Of a stretch of DNA of 64,000 nt, positions 13,101 to 21,355 are shown in pieces. Origin of the DNA: Culex pipiens pallens (Eukaryota > Arthropoda > Insecta > Diptera > Culicidae). The notes under the pieces are model-generated. The model ran no database searches and was not told the DNA's origin. It saw only the letters and a list, made by a program, of their open reading frames with translations. Each line of letters begins with the position of its first letter. Position 1 is the stretch's first letter. The position numbers and the translations under genes were made by a program. The DNA is taken from assembly GCF_016801865.2 (NCBI RefSeq), contig NC_068938.1:110918141-110982140 (forward strand). Reading direction: 5' to 3'.

Positions 13101-15689
13101 TTCTAGTCAATTCCAAGTTACAAAAAGCTCACAAAACATAACTTACAAAATGCAACGCAGCTTTCTTCTGTTGCTGCTTGCTACACCTCCTCTTGCATCG
13201 TCAGGTTCTGTCTGTCTTGTTGTTGTTGTTTCCGTTCGTTGGCAGTAGTGACCTCGCGTATTTTAACCACAACGCTGTTGTACACACTGCTAAAAGCTTC
13301 ACACTCTCTCTGCAAGTTCACAGTGTTCTCTTCCCCGGCAAGCTTAACGTGGAACATCTCCGCTATCTTCCTGCACGCCTGGTCATCAATTCGCTCCAAA
13401 ATTTTAATCTTGTCGAAGTTGAAAAGATGACCAGCTTGCAGGGAGTGTTGTGATAGACCCGATTTTGGGTCGTTGTTTCTGACGTCACGTTTATGTTCCG
13501 CCATGCGAACGTCAACCTTCCGTTTTGTTTGTCCTATGTAGGTTTTGCGGTCCGCACCGCAAGGAACCTCATACACTACGCATGTCTGCTTGCCTAGTGG
13601 GAGCGGGTCCTTCAATTTACTGAAGATCCTGGTTTTCACTTTATTTTCTGGTTTGTGTGCTAGTGTTATGTTGTGTTTTCCCAGGATCTTGTTCAATTTC
13701 TCACTCAGACATGGGACGTACGGGGCCGACACAAACAACTTGGAGGAGGTTTCCTGCTCTTCTGCTTCTAGTGTGTTGTAGTGTTTGTGTACACGCTGTT
13801 GGAACACTTTGTCGATAAACCAGCCTGGGTAGTTGTTTACCTCCAAGATGGTCCTGGCTACCTTTAAAGCTTCCGGGCGGTAGTCCACGTCGGTGAGCTT
13901 GATCGCTCTGTCGGTTAGGGCTATCGCGGTGTTTCGTTTGTGCTGCGATGGGCTTTCAGAGAGAAAATCCAACTCTTCGAAACATGTTGCCTTGTGCTGG
14001 TTAAAGGCAAATCCAGGAATTTAAGCTTCCCATCAAATTCTTTTTCGATAGTAAATTTCAGTTTTTGATGGAAATTGTTGAAAACTTCAACGATCGCTGG
14101 GATATGTTCCTCTTTGGCCACGCAAAAGCAGTCGTCGACATACCTTCTGTAGTGTTCCAGCATCACACCTTCTTCCTCCAGTCTGCGTATGCTCACCTGT
14201 TCCAGTCGCTCCATTACTACGTCCGATACGGCTGGAGAGAGTGGAGAACCCATCGGTACACCGAAATTGTGGGAGTATACCTTTCCCTGGTACACAAAGA
14301 AAGTCGAGTCCAACACAAGCTTGATCGCCTTCATGAAGCTTTCCTGGTCTATCGTAGTGTGCTGAGCGATCTCTTCCCACCTATCCTCCAGGCAGGTCAA
14401 CGCGAAGTCCACTGGTACGTTAGTGTACAGCGACGTCACGTCTAGCGAGAACAGGATAGCTCCTCCGTTTGCAATGCCTGGGAAATATTCTCGCCAGGCT
14501 TCTCATCGAATGAATTTGACTTCCCCGTAGGCCTCGATTAATTCGTTCGGCATGTGCGGCGGCAAATCGTGTACGCAAACTTGGATGGAGTTGTCCTCCA
14601 GGAAAAAAGGTAGCTATACGGAAGACTTGGCCTCTGCATCCTGCCTTGTGATAGAGGTTGAGGCCTAGGTCCGAAGCTTCCTCCGGCGATCCTAGCTCGA
14701 TGATGATGTGGTTTCGGAAATTGTTGAGTTGTAGGTTTTTAGCTCGTTTTAAGTTCAGTAGAAGCTCGTTGGAGATGAACTTTGAAACAAATGCGATGTC
14801 CGATCTTAACGGCAAGACGTTATAAGCTATTACGACCGAGTCAAATCTAGAGTTTTTATTAATGTCCTAAGCTATTGTGTTTCATATGTTTATAGGACCT
14901 TTTCAAATAAAACTCTAGAATTGTAAAAAAAACTCGGAATTAAGTCATTAGAGGATCTGGCCCAAGTAACGTAGTTCTACGTCATTCATGTCTATGATTT
15001 TAGTTCAACTTTTTGAAAGAGCTTGTTTCCAAGCCTAGCAACCATATTCTCTCTCTCTCAACTTACCGCAATCGGACTCGGGTCTTCGCCGTTCAACGCC
15101 GACTCGATCTGGACAATGGCCTCCTTGAAGCCCTTCCGCTTCATGATCTTTTCCGTGGCATATTTTGCCTTGGTTTCGCTGTACGCGAACAAATCCTCCA
15201 ACTTGATGTTAGCGCTGCAAGAACAAAAAAAAATCATTCATTAAGTCCCATATTATTCTCCAGACGCGGAATCCATCTTAGATTTCTGTGTTGTTTTATT
15301 TTTCCTCCGCCTTGCGTCACTTCCTCCGACATTCCACAGCACACCAAAGTAAAAGAAAAATCGCAGTGACCACTGACGGAATTAGACGCCGTCCAATCGG
15401 AAAAAATGCGCCAACTTGGATTATACTCACGTTTCCCCGGTGCCGTAAAAGTACACATTGTACTTGCTTTTCTCGATTTTGGTAATCTGAAAATGGACAA
15501 AATTGTTGAAGTTTCTAAAACTCGGGAAGAGAGGAACCAAGAGGGAGATGGAAAAAAAAGCAAAGAAAAAGGGAAGCCATCGTTCCTCCCCGCAACGCGC
15601 AAAATTACCTTCGCGGGCCAGGGCGGGTAGCCCTTCACTTTGGCAAATACCAAGTCTCCGATTTTGAACGATTTTTTCGACGCCACCAT
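4161..15689 (-). CDS. JASPer: PWWP/IBD chromatin reader, LEDGF-JASPer/HDGF family
   Basis: Nine coding exons in order on the minus strand: 15689-15609, 15486-15431, 15214-15067, 5678-5607, 5493-5007, 4944-4807, 4742-4561, 4505-4379 and 4315-4161. They join in frame to 481 aa. Exons 1-3 give the PWWP domain (residues ~7-95; GDLVFAKVKGYPPWP, then YNVYFYGTGET and a basic IMKRKGFKEAI helix), which in this family binds methylated H3K36. Exon 5 is a disordered, Lys/Ala/Pro-rich linker with a basic SRSGRKIKPKR patch. Exons 6-8 (~282-400) form the helical integrase-binding domain (VYFLKLERELVELN, MKRLRKYVGN, AEQIYNQFK). The acidic Ser-rich tail ends SASESLTET. The protein is nuclear. In Drosophila the JASPer relative anchors JIL-1 kinase on active chromatin; that role here is inference. 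Intron 3 is 9.4 kb and full of retroelements. Intron 4 uses a GC donor. The start is the ATG at 15689, just before the PWWP fold. Confidence 0.9.
5494..5606 (-). other. GC-AG intron of the LEDGF-like gene
   Basis: The donor reads GAG|GCAAGT and the acceptor CCTTCCAG. Using the nearby GTAAAG four bases downstream instead shifts exon 5 out of frame and gives a stop within about 35 codons. The GC donor is therefore the junction that preserves the protein. Confidence 0.75.
5770..6049. other. Intronic spacer next to copia remnant
   Basis: Non-coding sequence in intron 3 of the LEDGF-like gene with two poly(T) runs near 5995-6010. It may include LTR remains of the adjacent copia fragment, but I cannot define LTR ends. 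Confidence 0.3.
6050..6720 (-). pseudogene. Ty1/copia pol remnant (RT end + RNase H)
   Basis: Reading the minus strand from about 6700 downwards gives, with stops and frameshifts, pieces typical of Ty1/copia polyprotein: HFLGMEIKQ, then SLDPAYLQQ, LIGCLLYIAGHIRPD, and the RNase H block CVALSSTEAERVALTEGCKE followed by LIWIQKLLGEFG. The order matches the 3' end of a copia pol gene. No intact ORF remains and I found no paired LTRs, so this is a decayed internal fragment in the host intron. Confidence 0.75.
6721..8627. repeat. Decayed repeat debris including two copies of one repeat
   Basis: Two stretches, about 6770-6900 and 8205-8320, share the blocks TCTCGG(A/C)AATGGCTGA, CGATTTGGAC and TAAGTCGCTATTGAAA in the same orientation, so they are copies of one interspersed repeat. 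A partial MITE R copy lies at about 7840-7950 (GCGGTCGTATAAAGGATCAT block). No gene is seen. Confidence 0.55.
8628..8893 (+). mobile_element. tRNA-derived SINE, degraded copy
   Basis: A tRNA-like head opens the element, with a box-A-like GGTGGTACAGTGCTAAGC and a mutated box B (GGTTAAATCTC). It is followed by the family core (GTGGCATTTTTCTAGACGAG, CACGCCTTCTATCGCATGGG, AAATAAAACGTAGGTCC) and the tail CCGGGGGTCGTTGAAGTGGA, then T-rich DNA. The core and tail are shared with the SINEs at 26754, 28535 and 41893. Confidence 0.75.
8934..9276 (-). pseudogene. Inverted gag-like (ORF1) fragment of a non-LTR retrotransposon
   Basis: The minus strand encodes VVRMVLEKPIPFYIKVEGD followed by a CCHC knuckle, CRHCAKPFHHRKKC, typical of ORF1 proteins of insect LINEs. 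A stop follows KCEEK; a shifted frame then continues with an acidic and basic tail. The fragment abuts, head to head, the plus-strand LINE that starts at 9277. The arrangement fits a 5' inversion formed during LINE insertion (twin priming) or a chance neighbouring insertion. Confidence 0.65.
9277..9846 (+). repeat. 282-bp in-frame tandem duplication in LINE ORF
   Basis: Two nearly identical 282-bp units (9277-9558 and 9559-9840) encode 94-residue repeats beginning KYAHRLNRSLPDAFSAFS. A third, diverged start (KYSHHSSSAFPDDCS) begins at 9841. The period is a multiple of three, so the frame is kept. Confidence 0.9.
9349..12888 (+). CDS. LINE ORF2: APE endonuclease + reverse transcriptase
   Basis: The frame is 1179 codons from a TTG at 9349; it is actually open from 9277 and I see no ATG that clearly decides the start. 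Residues 1-~190 are low-complexity Ser/Pro-rich and built of two 94-residue tandem units. The APE endonuclease follows from ~223 (NIYYQNVGGMN; catalytic Glu in AVTETWL; GDFNLP near 371; HHPPLHLSL near 454). The RT spans ~670-960: KLKSSNTAGPDGVPS, PVHKKGDKRNADNYRGIS, QHGFMPSRSTT, DLSAAFDKLNH, AQGSHLGPLVF and the catalytic YADD at ~904. No RNase H is seen. The length and intact motifs suggest recent activity. It belongs to the CR1/Jockey-like assemblage; I cannot fix the clade by eye. Confidence 0.88.
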   Translation: MSSPHPVGDSRSAASLLPSACWTSGCTTQSTEEAPILSDAVAQFAASAHLSHPDPAVGSRVGVFRSSPSGKYAHRLNRSLPDAFSAFSVTPSSCLSSPHPVDDSRSAASLLPSACWTSGCTTQSTEEAPILSDAVAQSAASAHLSHPDPAVGSRVGVFRSSPLGKYSHHSSSAFPDDCSVSRTIPESCSILHSNVSVPPAPARQVPGIAARRQSPRLPCNDLLNIYYQNVGGMNTRALEYRLACSAISYDVIAVTETWLKNNTLSSQVFGNGYEVFRCDREQFINSQKKDGGGVAIAVRQGLNARIVSSDEWKCVEQVWVAIDLADHTVYICVVYIPPDQTNNASVFEINSSSVSTVSSMARPYDELVILGDFNLPRLIWRPSRDGFLYADPELSTQTLHVTEFLDNYSSALLQQINQFPNENNVLLDLCFVSCPDIAPPIAIAPAPLVKDVRHHPPLHLSLPVHLASEFTPIVCEVRYDYRKSDVPSMLELLRSIDWENTLDKDNLDDAVQTFTNIIGYVIDRHVPKKPVTNARVPWQTSELRRVKAAKRSALKKYSKHRTLPLHNYYVRLNSCYKRMSKQCHADHEVRTQKKLKSNPKGFWKYINEQRKEIGLPSSMFLGDKTASNTEDICQLFAAKFSSMFTQEDLSQQQITAAANNVLPNGLALNRITIDRSQILEAATKLKSSNTAGPDGVPSIVLKKCIDGLLDPLAHLFSLSLSTGSFPKLWKHAYMFPVHKKGDKRNADNYRGISALCATSKLFELAVMDPVFFFCKNLISDDQHGFMPSRSTTTNLLTFTTFVTDSFTAKSQTDAVYTDLSAAFDKLNHSIAIAKLERMGIGGVLLRWFQSYLTGRKISVKIGDWLSAVFEAFSGIAQGSHLGPLVFLLYYNDCIHSISVPRLSYADDMKIYCRIDNASDAQVLQQQLINFAEWCKINRMVVNPTKCSVISFSRKRNPIKFEYQICGTSIPRENCVKDLGVLLDTELTYKQHISYIVSKASRQLGFVFRTAKNFTDIYCLKALYCALVRSTLEYCCSVWSPYYENSVARIESVQRRFIRYALRSLPWRDPFRLPSYESRCELINLDTLAVRRNVCRSLLVADVLTSRVQCPAILRGLNIFAPIRTFRNSPFLRVPIRQTNYAMYSALTGLHRAFNFVASLFDFNLSRDVIKRKFLLFFRR
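13000..14820 (-). mobile_element. Penelope-like element, frameshifted
   Basis: The minus strand carries, in order, an N-terminal fragment (14815-14420), RT motifs (ILFSLDVTSLYTNVP; GVPMGSPLSPAVSDVV; YRRYVDDCF) and, after a frameshift near 13960, a GIY-YIG endonuclease (VVYEVPCGADRKTYIGQT, then RMAEHKRD) ending at 13181. RT plus C-terminal GIY-YIG defines Penelope-like elements. The 3' flank (13012-13090) has the GACGTTTCGACC-type sequence common near their termini. Several frames are needed, so the copy is dead. It lies in the sense orientation in the host intron, tail to tail with the LINE. Confidence 0.88.
14821..15066. repeat. Short imperfect foldback in intron
   Basis: Around 14835-14935, GACCGAGTCAAATCTAGAGT is answered by ACTCTAGAATTG and AACTCGG in inverted order, about 100 bp in all, with the widespread CATATGTTTATAGGACC motif inside. 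Probably a small MITE. Confidence 0.4.
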
Positions 15690-17394
15690 GGCTGCTACGG
15701 ATTGCGACGGTTTCCGGCTTGAAATGGGTCCTTCCGGTGGTGTTAAATCCGAATTCTGGGACCGATGGTCAGCGGGTGATAGTGCGCTTGTTGGATTTAG
15801 TTCACACAATTTTTGATGCGATCGCGGACAGAAAAAACAGTGTTGCCAAGTAACTTTAAAAAAAAACGGCGTGACGTTTGCACATTCACTTTTCGACAGG
15901 GCATAAATTCCTGCTGCATGGGATTTGGGGGCACAAACACGCTTATTCAGACAAGTTGAAATTTGGCTTGAAATTTGTAGGAGAATCTAGATTGAGAATG
16001 TGTGCAGTGGATAACCAGCCAACTTAACATACTTTCCCTCTCTTATAGCCCCTTCCCGCCCACCTTGCGACGGTGCAGCTTCAGCCGAATGGACCTGGGC
16101 AGTGCTCAAAATCAAATTCCGTTCCGAGGGCCTCATCAACCCCATGTTCCGAATGCGCTTCCAGGATCGGGAACTCCCATCCTGTTCTTTACGCGCGTCG
16201 AATCCACCATCCGGAACCGTCCAGCCTGGGGTATTCAGAATTGACCGGTGGCGTACCGTAAGAATCGGTACAGCTTTGGCTTAGACTCGGATGTTATCCT
16301 ACCTTGGGCAGAAGCGTTAAATACAAAGTTTTTTATAACATACTGTTTAAACTTTTTAAAAATAAGTGTAAAAATCAAGCACATTTTTTTCTGAAATAAG
16401 TGTAGTAGTGTTAAATGTTGTGTATTCTTGCCATAAAAGGTTTATTTTCCAATTAAAAGTAAAATACTTTTACCGATACAACGATCTTGTTCGAAAAATG
16501 CATGGTAGTATCAAAAACTTTCCAACTTTTAAATTGAAAAGTTTGAACTTTCTACGAATATTCACCAACGCGAACTTTTAATCCAACGAGCGATCTTTTT
16601 AAATTTAGAGTTTTTTTTCTTTGGGTGTAGAAGAATCACAACGTCGCACGTCTTGACGGGGTAGGAATTGACCAGAAATATACGAGAAATCTTATTTTGA
16701 GTAAAAATCGTTTGTTTTACCAGTTTGAAACAAAGGGACAAGCTTTGTTTTGATCTTTGTTTTGAACAACATTTTGTTTGTCCCTGATACGATCACGGGT
16801 TCGAAAACAAAACAACTCAGTTTCCATATCGGACCTTTGAATCAAAGGGTCTATGTGGAAGTTGAAAGTAAACAAAACGTAATAAACATTGGCCTTTTGT
16901 AAAAGGTTTTTTTTTTACATAAAAATCATTTTTTTAATGGTTTTCTCGATATGTAGTGGTAGTTTAAGACTAAATGCATCGTTTGCAATAAAAATCCCGT
17001 CTGTTTACATTTTTGACTTAGGTCCTTTTACAATGTTTTGCATGAATTCATGAAACTTTTCAATGGGCCTTTTAGCTTTATGGTATGCACTTCGGAAGAA
17101 ACCGGTCAAGAAAAAAATCAAATGGACTGCAGGGGCAGCGCAAGCAAGTCACAGAGGGTGAAGAGAAGCCCCAAGAAATCGCTCGCTCTCCTTTGTTCTG
17201 TTGTTCGTAAAGCTGTTTCTTGACCCCTTTCCTTCCGATCTGCATACTAGCCTTTAGTGTCAACAATATGCAAAAAAAAAAAAACAATATTTAATAAAAT
17301 CCTCAACTTTTTTTCCGTTCATATAATTTAGCTTGAACCCATGCAGCATAACTTTTGAGAAAAACTAATTTTCTCATCTGGCAACACCTGTCAT
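15690..17394. other. 5' flank of LEDGF-like gene and spacer
   Basis: Immediately above 15689 lies the 5' UTR/promoter of the minus-strand LEDGF-like gene. A GC-richer patch at about 16031-16300 is open in three plus frames and preceded by a pyrimidine-rich stretch ending in CAG. I recognise no domain there; it could be a gene fragment. The rest is AT-rich repeat-like DNA. Confidence 0.4.
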
Positions 17395-17578
17395 CGCACT
17401 ACCACCACTGTCTTGTCTTCACTCTGCTGCTGCCAGTGCGAAGGCAAAAGGTCTTGGTAAATTTTCAAGTTTTGACTCTCGAAACTGTATTTTTTCTGTT
17501 TCCTGTGGTGTTCTATTTGTGCTTGAGACATTTATTCGACGATTTGTGATAATTTAATTGAAAATAAATCAACGAAAG
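17395..17578 (+). other. Candidate leader exon ending in a consensus splice donor
   Basis: A less AT-biased stretch ends in AACGAAAG|GTAAGT (donor GT at 17579-17580). The next plus-strand gene is Cullin-1, whose 5' UTR has an acceptor at 23117-23118 (TTTTTCGCAG). I infer that this may be an upstream, non-coding Cullin-1 leader exon; nothing in the sequence proves the junction. Confidence 0.3.
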
Positions 17579-17842
17579 GTAAGTTTAATCGAGTTTCAAA
17601 AATACTTTGCTACTAGGAAGCAAGTCTCCAAACGAAACAAAAGAATTACCCTTCCCTTTTCTTACCTCCTCTTCCCCTTCGTCAAGCTCTGCCTCTCTAT
17701 TTCTCTCTCTTTTCCTCAGCAAAGAAAAGTGTGGCCAGGATAAATGATTTTTTGTGCTAAATAACCTAAATTTCAAGCAAAACATTGTAATGGGCCCATG
17801 TGGATTTCTAGAGATGTTATTTTGAAAAGGTCCAATAAGTTA

Positions 17843-18623
17843 CAGTCATCCCGCATATTCGGAACACCCACAAATTCGGAACACTTTTGTGATAATTTGT
17901 CAATAGCATGCCAAATGCATCTGTTATGGCGACCCTTCTATTTTTAGGACCTTTATTTGGACATTCTCTTGCTATTTCACTAGTTAAAGTAGTTGTGCCT
18001 CCCACATTTGCGAATACCTGAATTCAACTGATATTTTCACTAAAAAAAAGTTATCATACCATTCAGAAAACATAACTAAGCTTGAATTGGAGCCTAACAT
18101 TTCAAAAGGGCACATAACTTTTGTAAACAATAATGATGACAGTTTACATAAGGTGTGAAAGGGTCGAAAAAAGTTATTTGCCCTTATGAAATGGCAAGCA
18201 CGAATTTCGTTGGTTTCAGTGCGTTAAGTCGTTATTTTGTAAAAAAATATGTACTCCTGGTGAGAATTAGAGTTTGTTTACATCAGTAAGAAAAAAGTGT
18301 TCCGAAATTGTGGATTTTTTTTTGCAAGAAAAACTTTATTGGTAAAAGTGAATCATTAAGTTTATGTTGGTAAAAGCGAATCAGTAAGTTCAATTATCGA
18401 TTTGCCTTGATTTTTGAACATTGGCCGATCTGCACCCTTACCAAAAATCATAATTTTCTGAGTTCAATATCCCACTTTTAATACGATTTTTTGAGTTCAG
18501 GTACCATAAAAATGGTTATATGGGTTGGACTGAAAAATTTGTATGAAAAGTGGAATATTGAACTCAGAAAATCATGATTTTTGGTTAGGGTGTGCAAATT
18601 GTTCCGAATATGAGGGATGACTG
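17843..18623. mobile_element. TA-flanked MITE family S, full copy 1 (781 bp)
   Basis: The element begins CAGTCATCCC and ends GGGATGACTG, each flanked by TA (17841-17842 and 18624-18625). Subterminal sequence ATTCGGAACACCCACAAATT is shared with copy 2 at 35558-36216 and with a truncated copy at 57534. TA duplication and the TIR type fit a mariner/Tc1-like nonautonomous element. No transposase is encoded. Confidence 0.85.
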
Positions 18624-18750
18624 TATTGTGTTTCATATGTTTATAGGACCTAATAAAAAAATCTAGATTTGTAAACAAGAAGTCAATCCTGCTCATCCAT
18701 AATGTAAACATTCTCTGACGTTCACTGGATGAACTGTGTTTATAGCAAAA
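18624..18750. other. Repeat-rich spacer
   Basis: Contains GTAAACAAGAAGTCAATCCTG, related to the hairpin that follows. No gene seen. Confidence 0.3.
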
Positions 18751-18877
18751 CAATGTAAATGGGCCAAAGCCGAAATGTAAACAAAGAGTCTGTCCTGCTC
18801 GTTCCTAATGTAAACATCCACTGACGTAAGCAGGACAGACTGTTTGTTTACACTTAGACTTAGGCCCATTTACATTG
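18751..18877. mobile_element. Hairpin MITE (127 bp)
   Basis: Perfect 15-bp terminal inverted repeats CAATGTAAATGGGCC / GGCCCATTTACATTG. Internal inverted segments share GTAAACA and AGTCTGTCCTGCT. It resembles the hairpin at 57615-57712. Confidence 0.7.
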
Positions 18878-19370
18878 GGTTGTTGAAATCATTATTGTAA
18901 AGTAAAAAAGGTGCAGGTGGTTATGTTACACATGACCAGTATGACAAAGAACTTTGCAAGATGATTGTTGAAATTTTCGATTAGAATGTCCGGTCCAAAT
19001 TCCCCCCTTATAATAACCGTCCTATCGAACTAAGAGGACGGAAATTGCAAGTGGAGCTGAAATAGAAATCGAAGTGAAATCAATTTACTTTCCTTCACCA
19101 CTCGAAAGTTACCAAGATGCGGGAATGTTTTTGCAAGGCTGTTGCAAGCAATCGGCGGCAGTAAAGGAAATTTGAACAGCAGACATTAAAAACTACCCTT
19201 TACAGGGCTCTTAATGATTACGAGATAGTTATTCTAAATTTCCAGAAACAGATTTTCACAGTGGCACAAAAAAATGTGCATTGCAGTAGTCTATTTATTA
19301 CTTCCTGCCTAATAAGCAATATATTTTAACTGCTTAGCATTAGCATATTTTAACTGCTTAATTTCAGATA
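18878..19370. other. Spacer before satellite
   Basis: No ORF or repeat structure that I can support, apart from a short ATTTTAACTGCTTA direct repeat near 19323-19360. Confidence 0.4.
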
Positions 19371-20625
19371 ATGGCCAAATGCAACTTTTTATGTCCAGTA
19401 TCAAAAATCATTAAGTTTGATACCCATATTGCCCCAACTCTTACGGTCCGGCAAATGTCCCCTCATCGGAACATCCCCGGGGCCTCCGGCCACTTCGGAT
19501 TGTGGCCACTACTGCCAAAATGTCAAATTTCATGTCCGGTATCAAAAACCATTAGGTTTGATACCCATATTGCCCCAACTCTTACGGTCCAGCAAATGTC
19601 CCCCCATCGGAACATCCGCGGGGCCTCCGGCCACTCCGGATTGTGGCCACTACTGCCGAAATGTCAAATTTCATGTCCAGTATCAAAATCCTTAAAGTTT
19701 GATACCCATATTGCCCCAACTCTTACGGTTCGGCAAATGTCCCCTTATCGGAACATCCCCGGGGCCTCCGGCCACTCCGGATTGTGGCCACTACTGCCGA
19801 AATGTCAAATTTCATGTCCGGTATCAAAAACCATAAAGTTTGATACCCATATTGCCCCAACTCTTACGGTCCGGCAAATGTCCCCCCATCGGAACATCCG
19901 CGGGGCCTCCGGCCACTCCGGATTGTGGCCACTACTGCCAAAATGTCAAATTTCATGTCCGGTATCAAAAACCATAAAGTTTGATACCCATATTGCCCCA
20001 ACTCTTACGGTCCGGCAAATGTCCCCCCATCGGAACATCCGCGGGGCCTCCGGCCACTCCGGATTGTGGCCACTACTGCCAAAATGTCAAATTTCATGTC
20101 CAGTATCAAAAACCATAAAGTTTGATACCCATATTGCCCCAACTCTTACGGTCCGGCAAATGTCCCCCATCGGAACATCCGCGGGGCCTCCGGCCACTCC
20201 GGATGGTGGCCACTACTGCCAAAATGTCAAATTTCATGTCCAGTATCAAAAACCATAAAGTTTGATACCCATATTGCCCCAACTCTTACGGTCCGGCAAA
20301 TGTCCCCCCATCGGAACATCCGCGGGGCCTCCGGCCACTCCGGATTGTGGCCACTACTGCCAAAATGTCAAATTTCATGTCCGGTATCAAAAACCATAAA
20401 GTTTGATACCCATATTGCCCCAACTCTTACGGTCCGGCAAATGTCCCCCCATCGGAACATCCGCGGGGCCTCCGGCCACTCCGGATTGTGGCCACTACTG
20501 CCAAAATGTCAAATTTCATGTCCGGTATCAAAAACCATAAAGTTTGATACCCATATTGCCACAACTCTTACGGTCCGGAAAATGTCCCCCCATCGGAACA
20601 TCCGCGGGGCCTCCGGCCACTCCAG
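19371..20625 (+). repeat. 141-bp satellite array, about nine units
   Basis: TGTCAAATTT recurs at 19521, 19662, 19803, 19944, 20085, 20225, 20366 and 20507, that is, every 141 bp with one 140-bp step. Units share CATATTGCCCCAACTCTTAC, CATCGGAACATCC, GGGGCCTCCGGCCACTCCGG and GTGGCCACTACTGCC. Since 141 is a multiple of three, one frame stays open through units as a 47-residue repeat (starting CQISCPVSKT). A one-base deletion near 20166 splits it into frames 19371-20258 and 20300-20782. Each unit contains a 9-bp hairpin GGTATCAAA/TTTGATACC. Confidence 0.93.
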
Positions 20626-21180
20626 GTGGTGGCCAGATCCAATGATCGACTCACGCGACCGGCATGTCTTAGCTGGTCCTTGCCTCCAAGCCATCTGCTC
20701 CCGGACCTCCAGGCCGTCTGCTACCGGGCCACCAGGCCATCTGCTTCTGATGTGTCCTCGTCGTCGTCCAGCAATAGAATGAATTTTCGGGACCGACCGA
20801 GCCGAGTTTTGTTGGCTCGTCGACGATCCGAAAATTATGAGGTGGAGTGGGGGAGATTTTAGATACATCAATCTCACGTCTCTCGATCGACTGATTGGGA
20901 AACGTTCGTTCATCCAACCAGCGTGCACCAAAAAGAGGGGAAATTTGCCGAGAGGGGAATTCGTCACGTAACGTTTTCGCTTCGCGAAAATTTTGGATTG
21001 ACACCACGTATAGAAACCTTAGGACAAAGTTCTTTGTCAAAAAAAGTAAATCTTTCCCAGTTCCTGAGGGGAACACCCTTGAAGAGTATCGGGGCCGGCA
21101 TTTACAAAGCGGATTCAGTGGCAGTTTCATTCTCAACTTAATGTTAACATGTTAAGGTTAATGTTAACATTCCATAGGTC
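20626..21180. other. GC-richer flank of the satellite
   Basis: A moderately GC-rich stretch with several overlapping open frames, none recognisable. It contains the small repeat CTCCCGGACCTCCAGGCCGT / CTACCGGGCCACCAGGCC. It could be the body of a larger element carrying the satellite. At 21135-21170 TTAATGTTAACATGTTAAGG forms a short palindrome. Confidence 0.35.
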
Positions 21181-21355
21181 GCCTCCCTAAGGTGTCGTGA
21201 TAAGGTCCAGTTTGTGATGATACACTACCTTCCCTTTACTAAGCAATCGATTCCAGAAGGGAAAAGATCACCAGTTGTGTTGATCCGAGCCGGGATTTGA
21301 ACCCCGATCTACCGCTTACGAGTCGGAAGCGTTACCACTGGGCTACGTGGCTCGG
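21181..21355 (-). mobile_element. tRNA-derived SINE, minus strand
   Basis: On the minus strand a tRNA-like head has a 7-bp acceptor-type stem CCGAGCC/GGCTCGG, box A TAGCCCAGTGG and box B GGTTCAAATCC. The anticodon arm does not fold with a 7-base loop. It is followed by a body with GGAATCGATTGCTTAGTAAA, resembling the core of other SINEs here. A SINE head fits better than a functional tRNA gene. Confidence 0.65.

Noticed and set aside
16031..16300. GC-richer patch open in three frames
   Set aside because: No start context, domain or splice pair could be supported. It may be a gene fragment or repeat, so I list it only as spacer content.
19371..20625. CRISPR array or repeat-protein gene
   Set aside because: The 141-bp units are contiguous with no variable spacers, and the window is eukaryotic. 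The open frame follows from the period and lacks a clear start, signal or family match, so I call it a satellite.
20669..21155. Several 80-155-codon frames on both strands
   Set aside because: Mutually overlapping with no family signature; likely the flank of the satellite-bearing element.
21283..21355. Functional tRNA gene
   Set aside because: Acceptor and T arms pair, but the anticodon arm has no 5-bp stem with a 7-base loop and the sequence continues into a SINE-like body.
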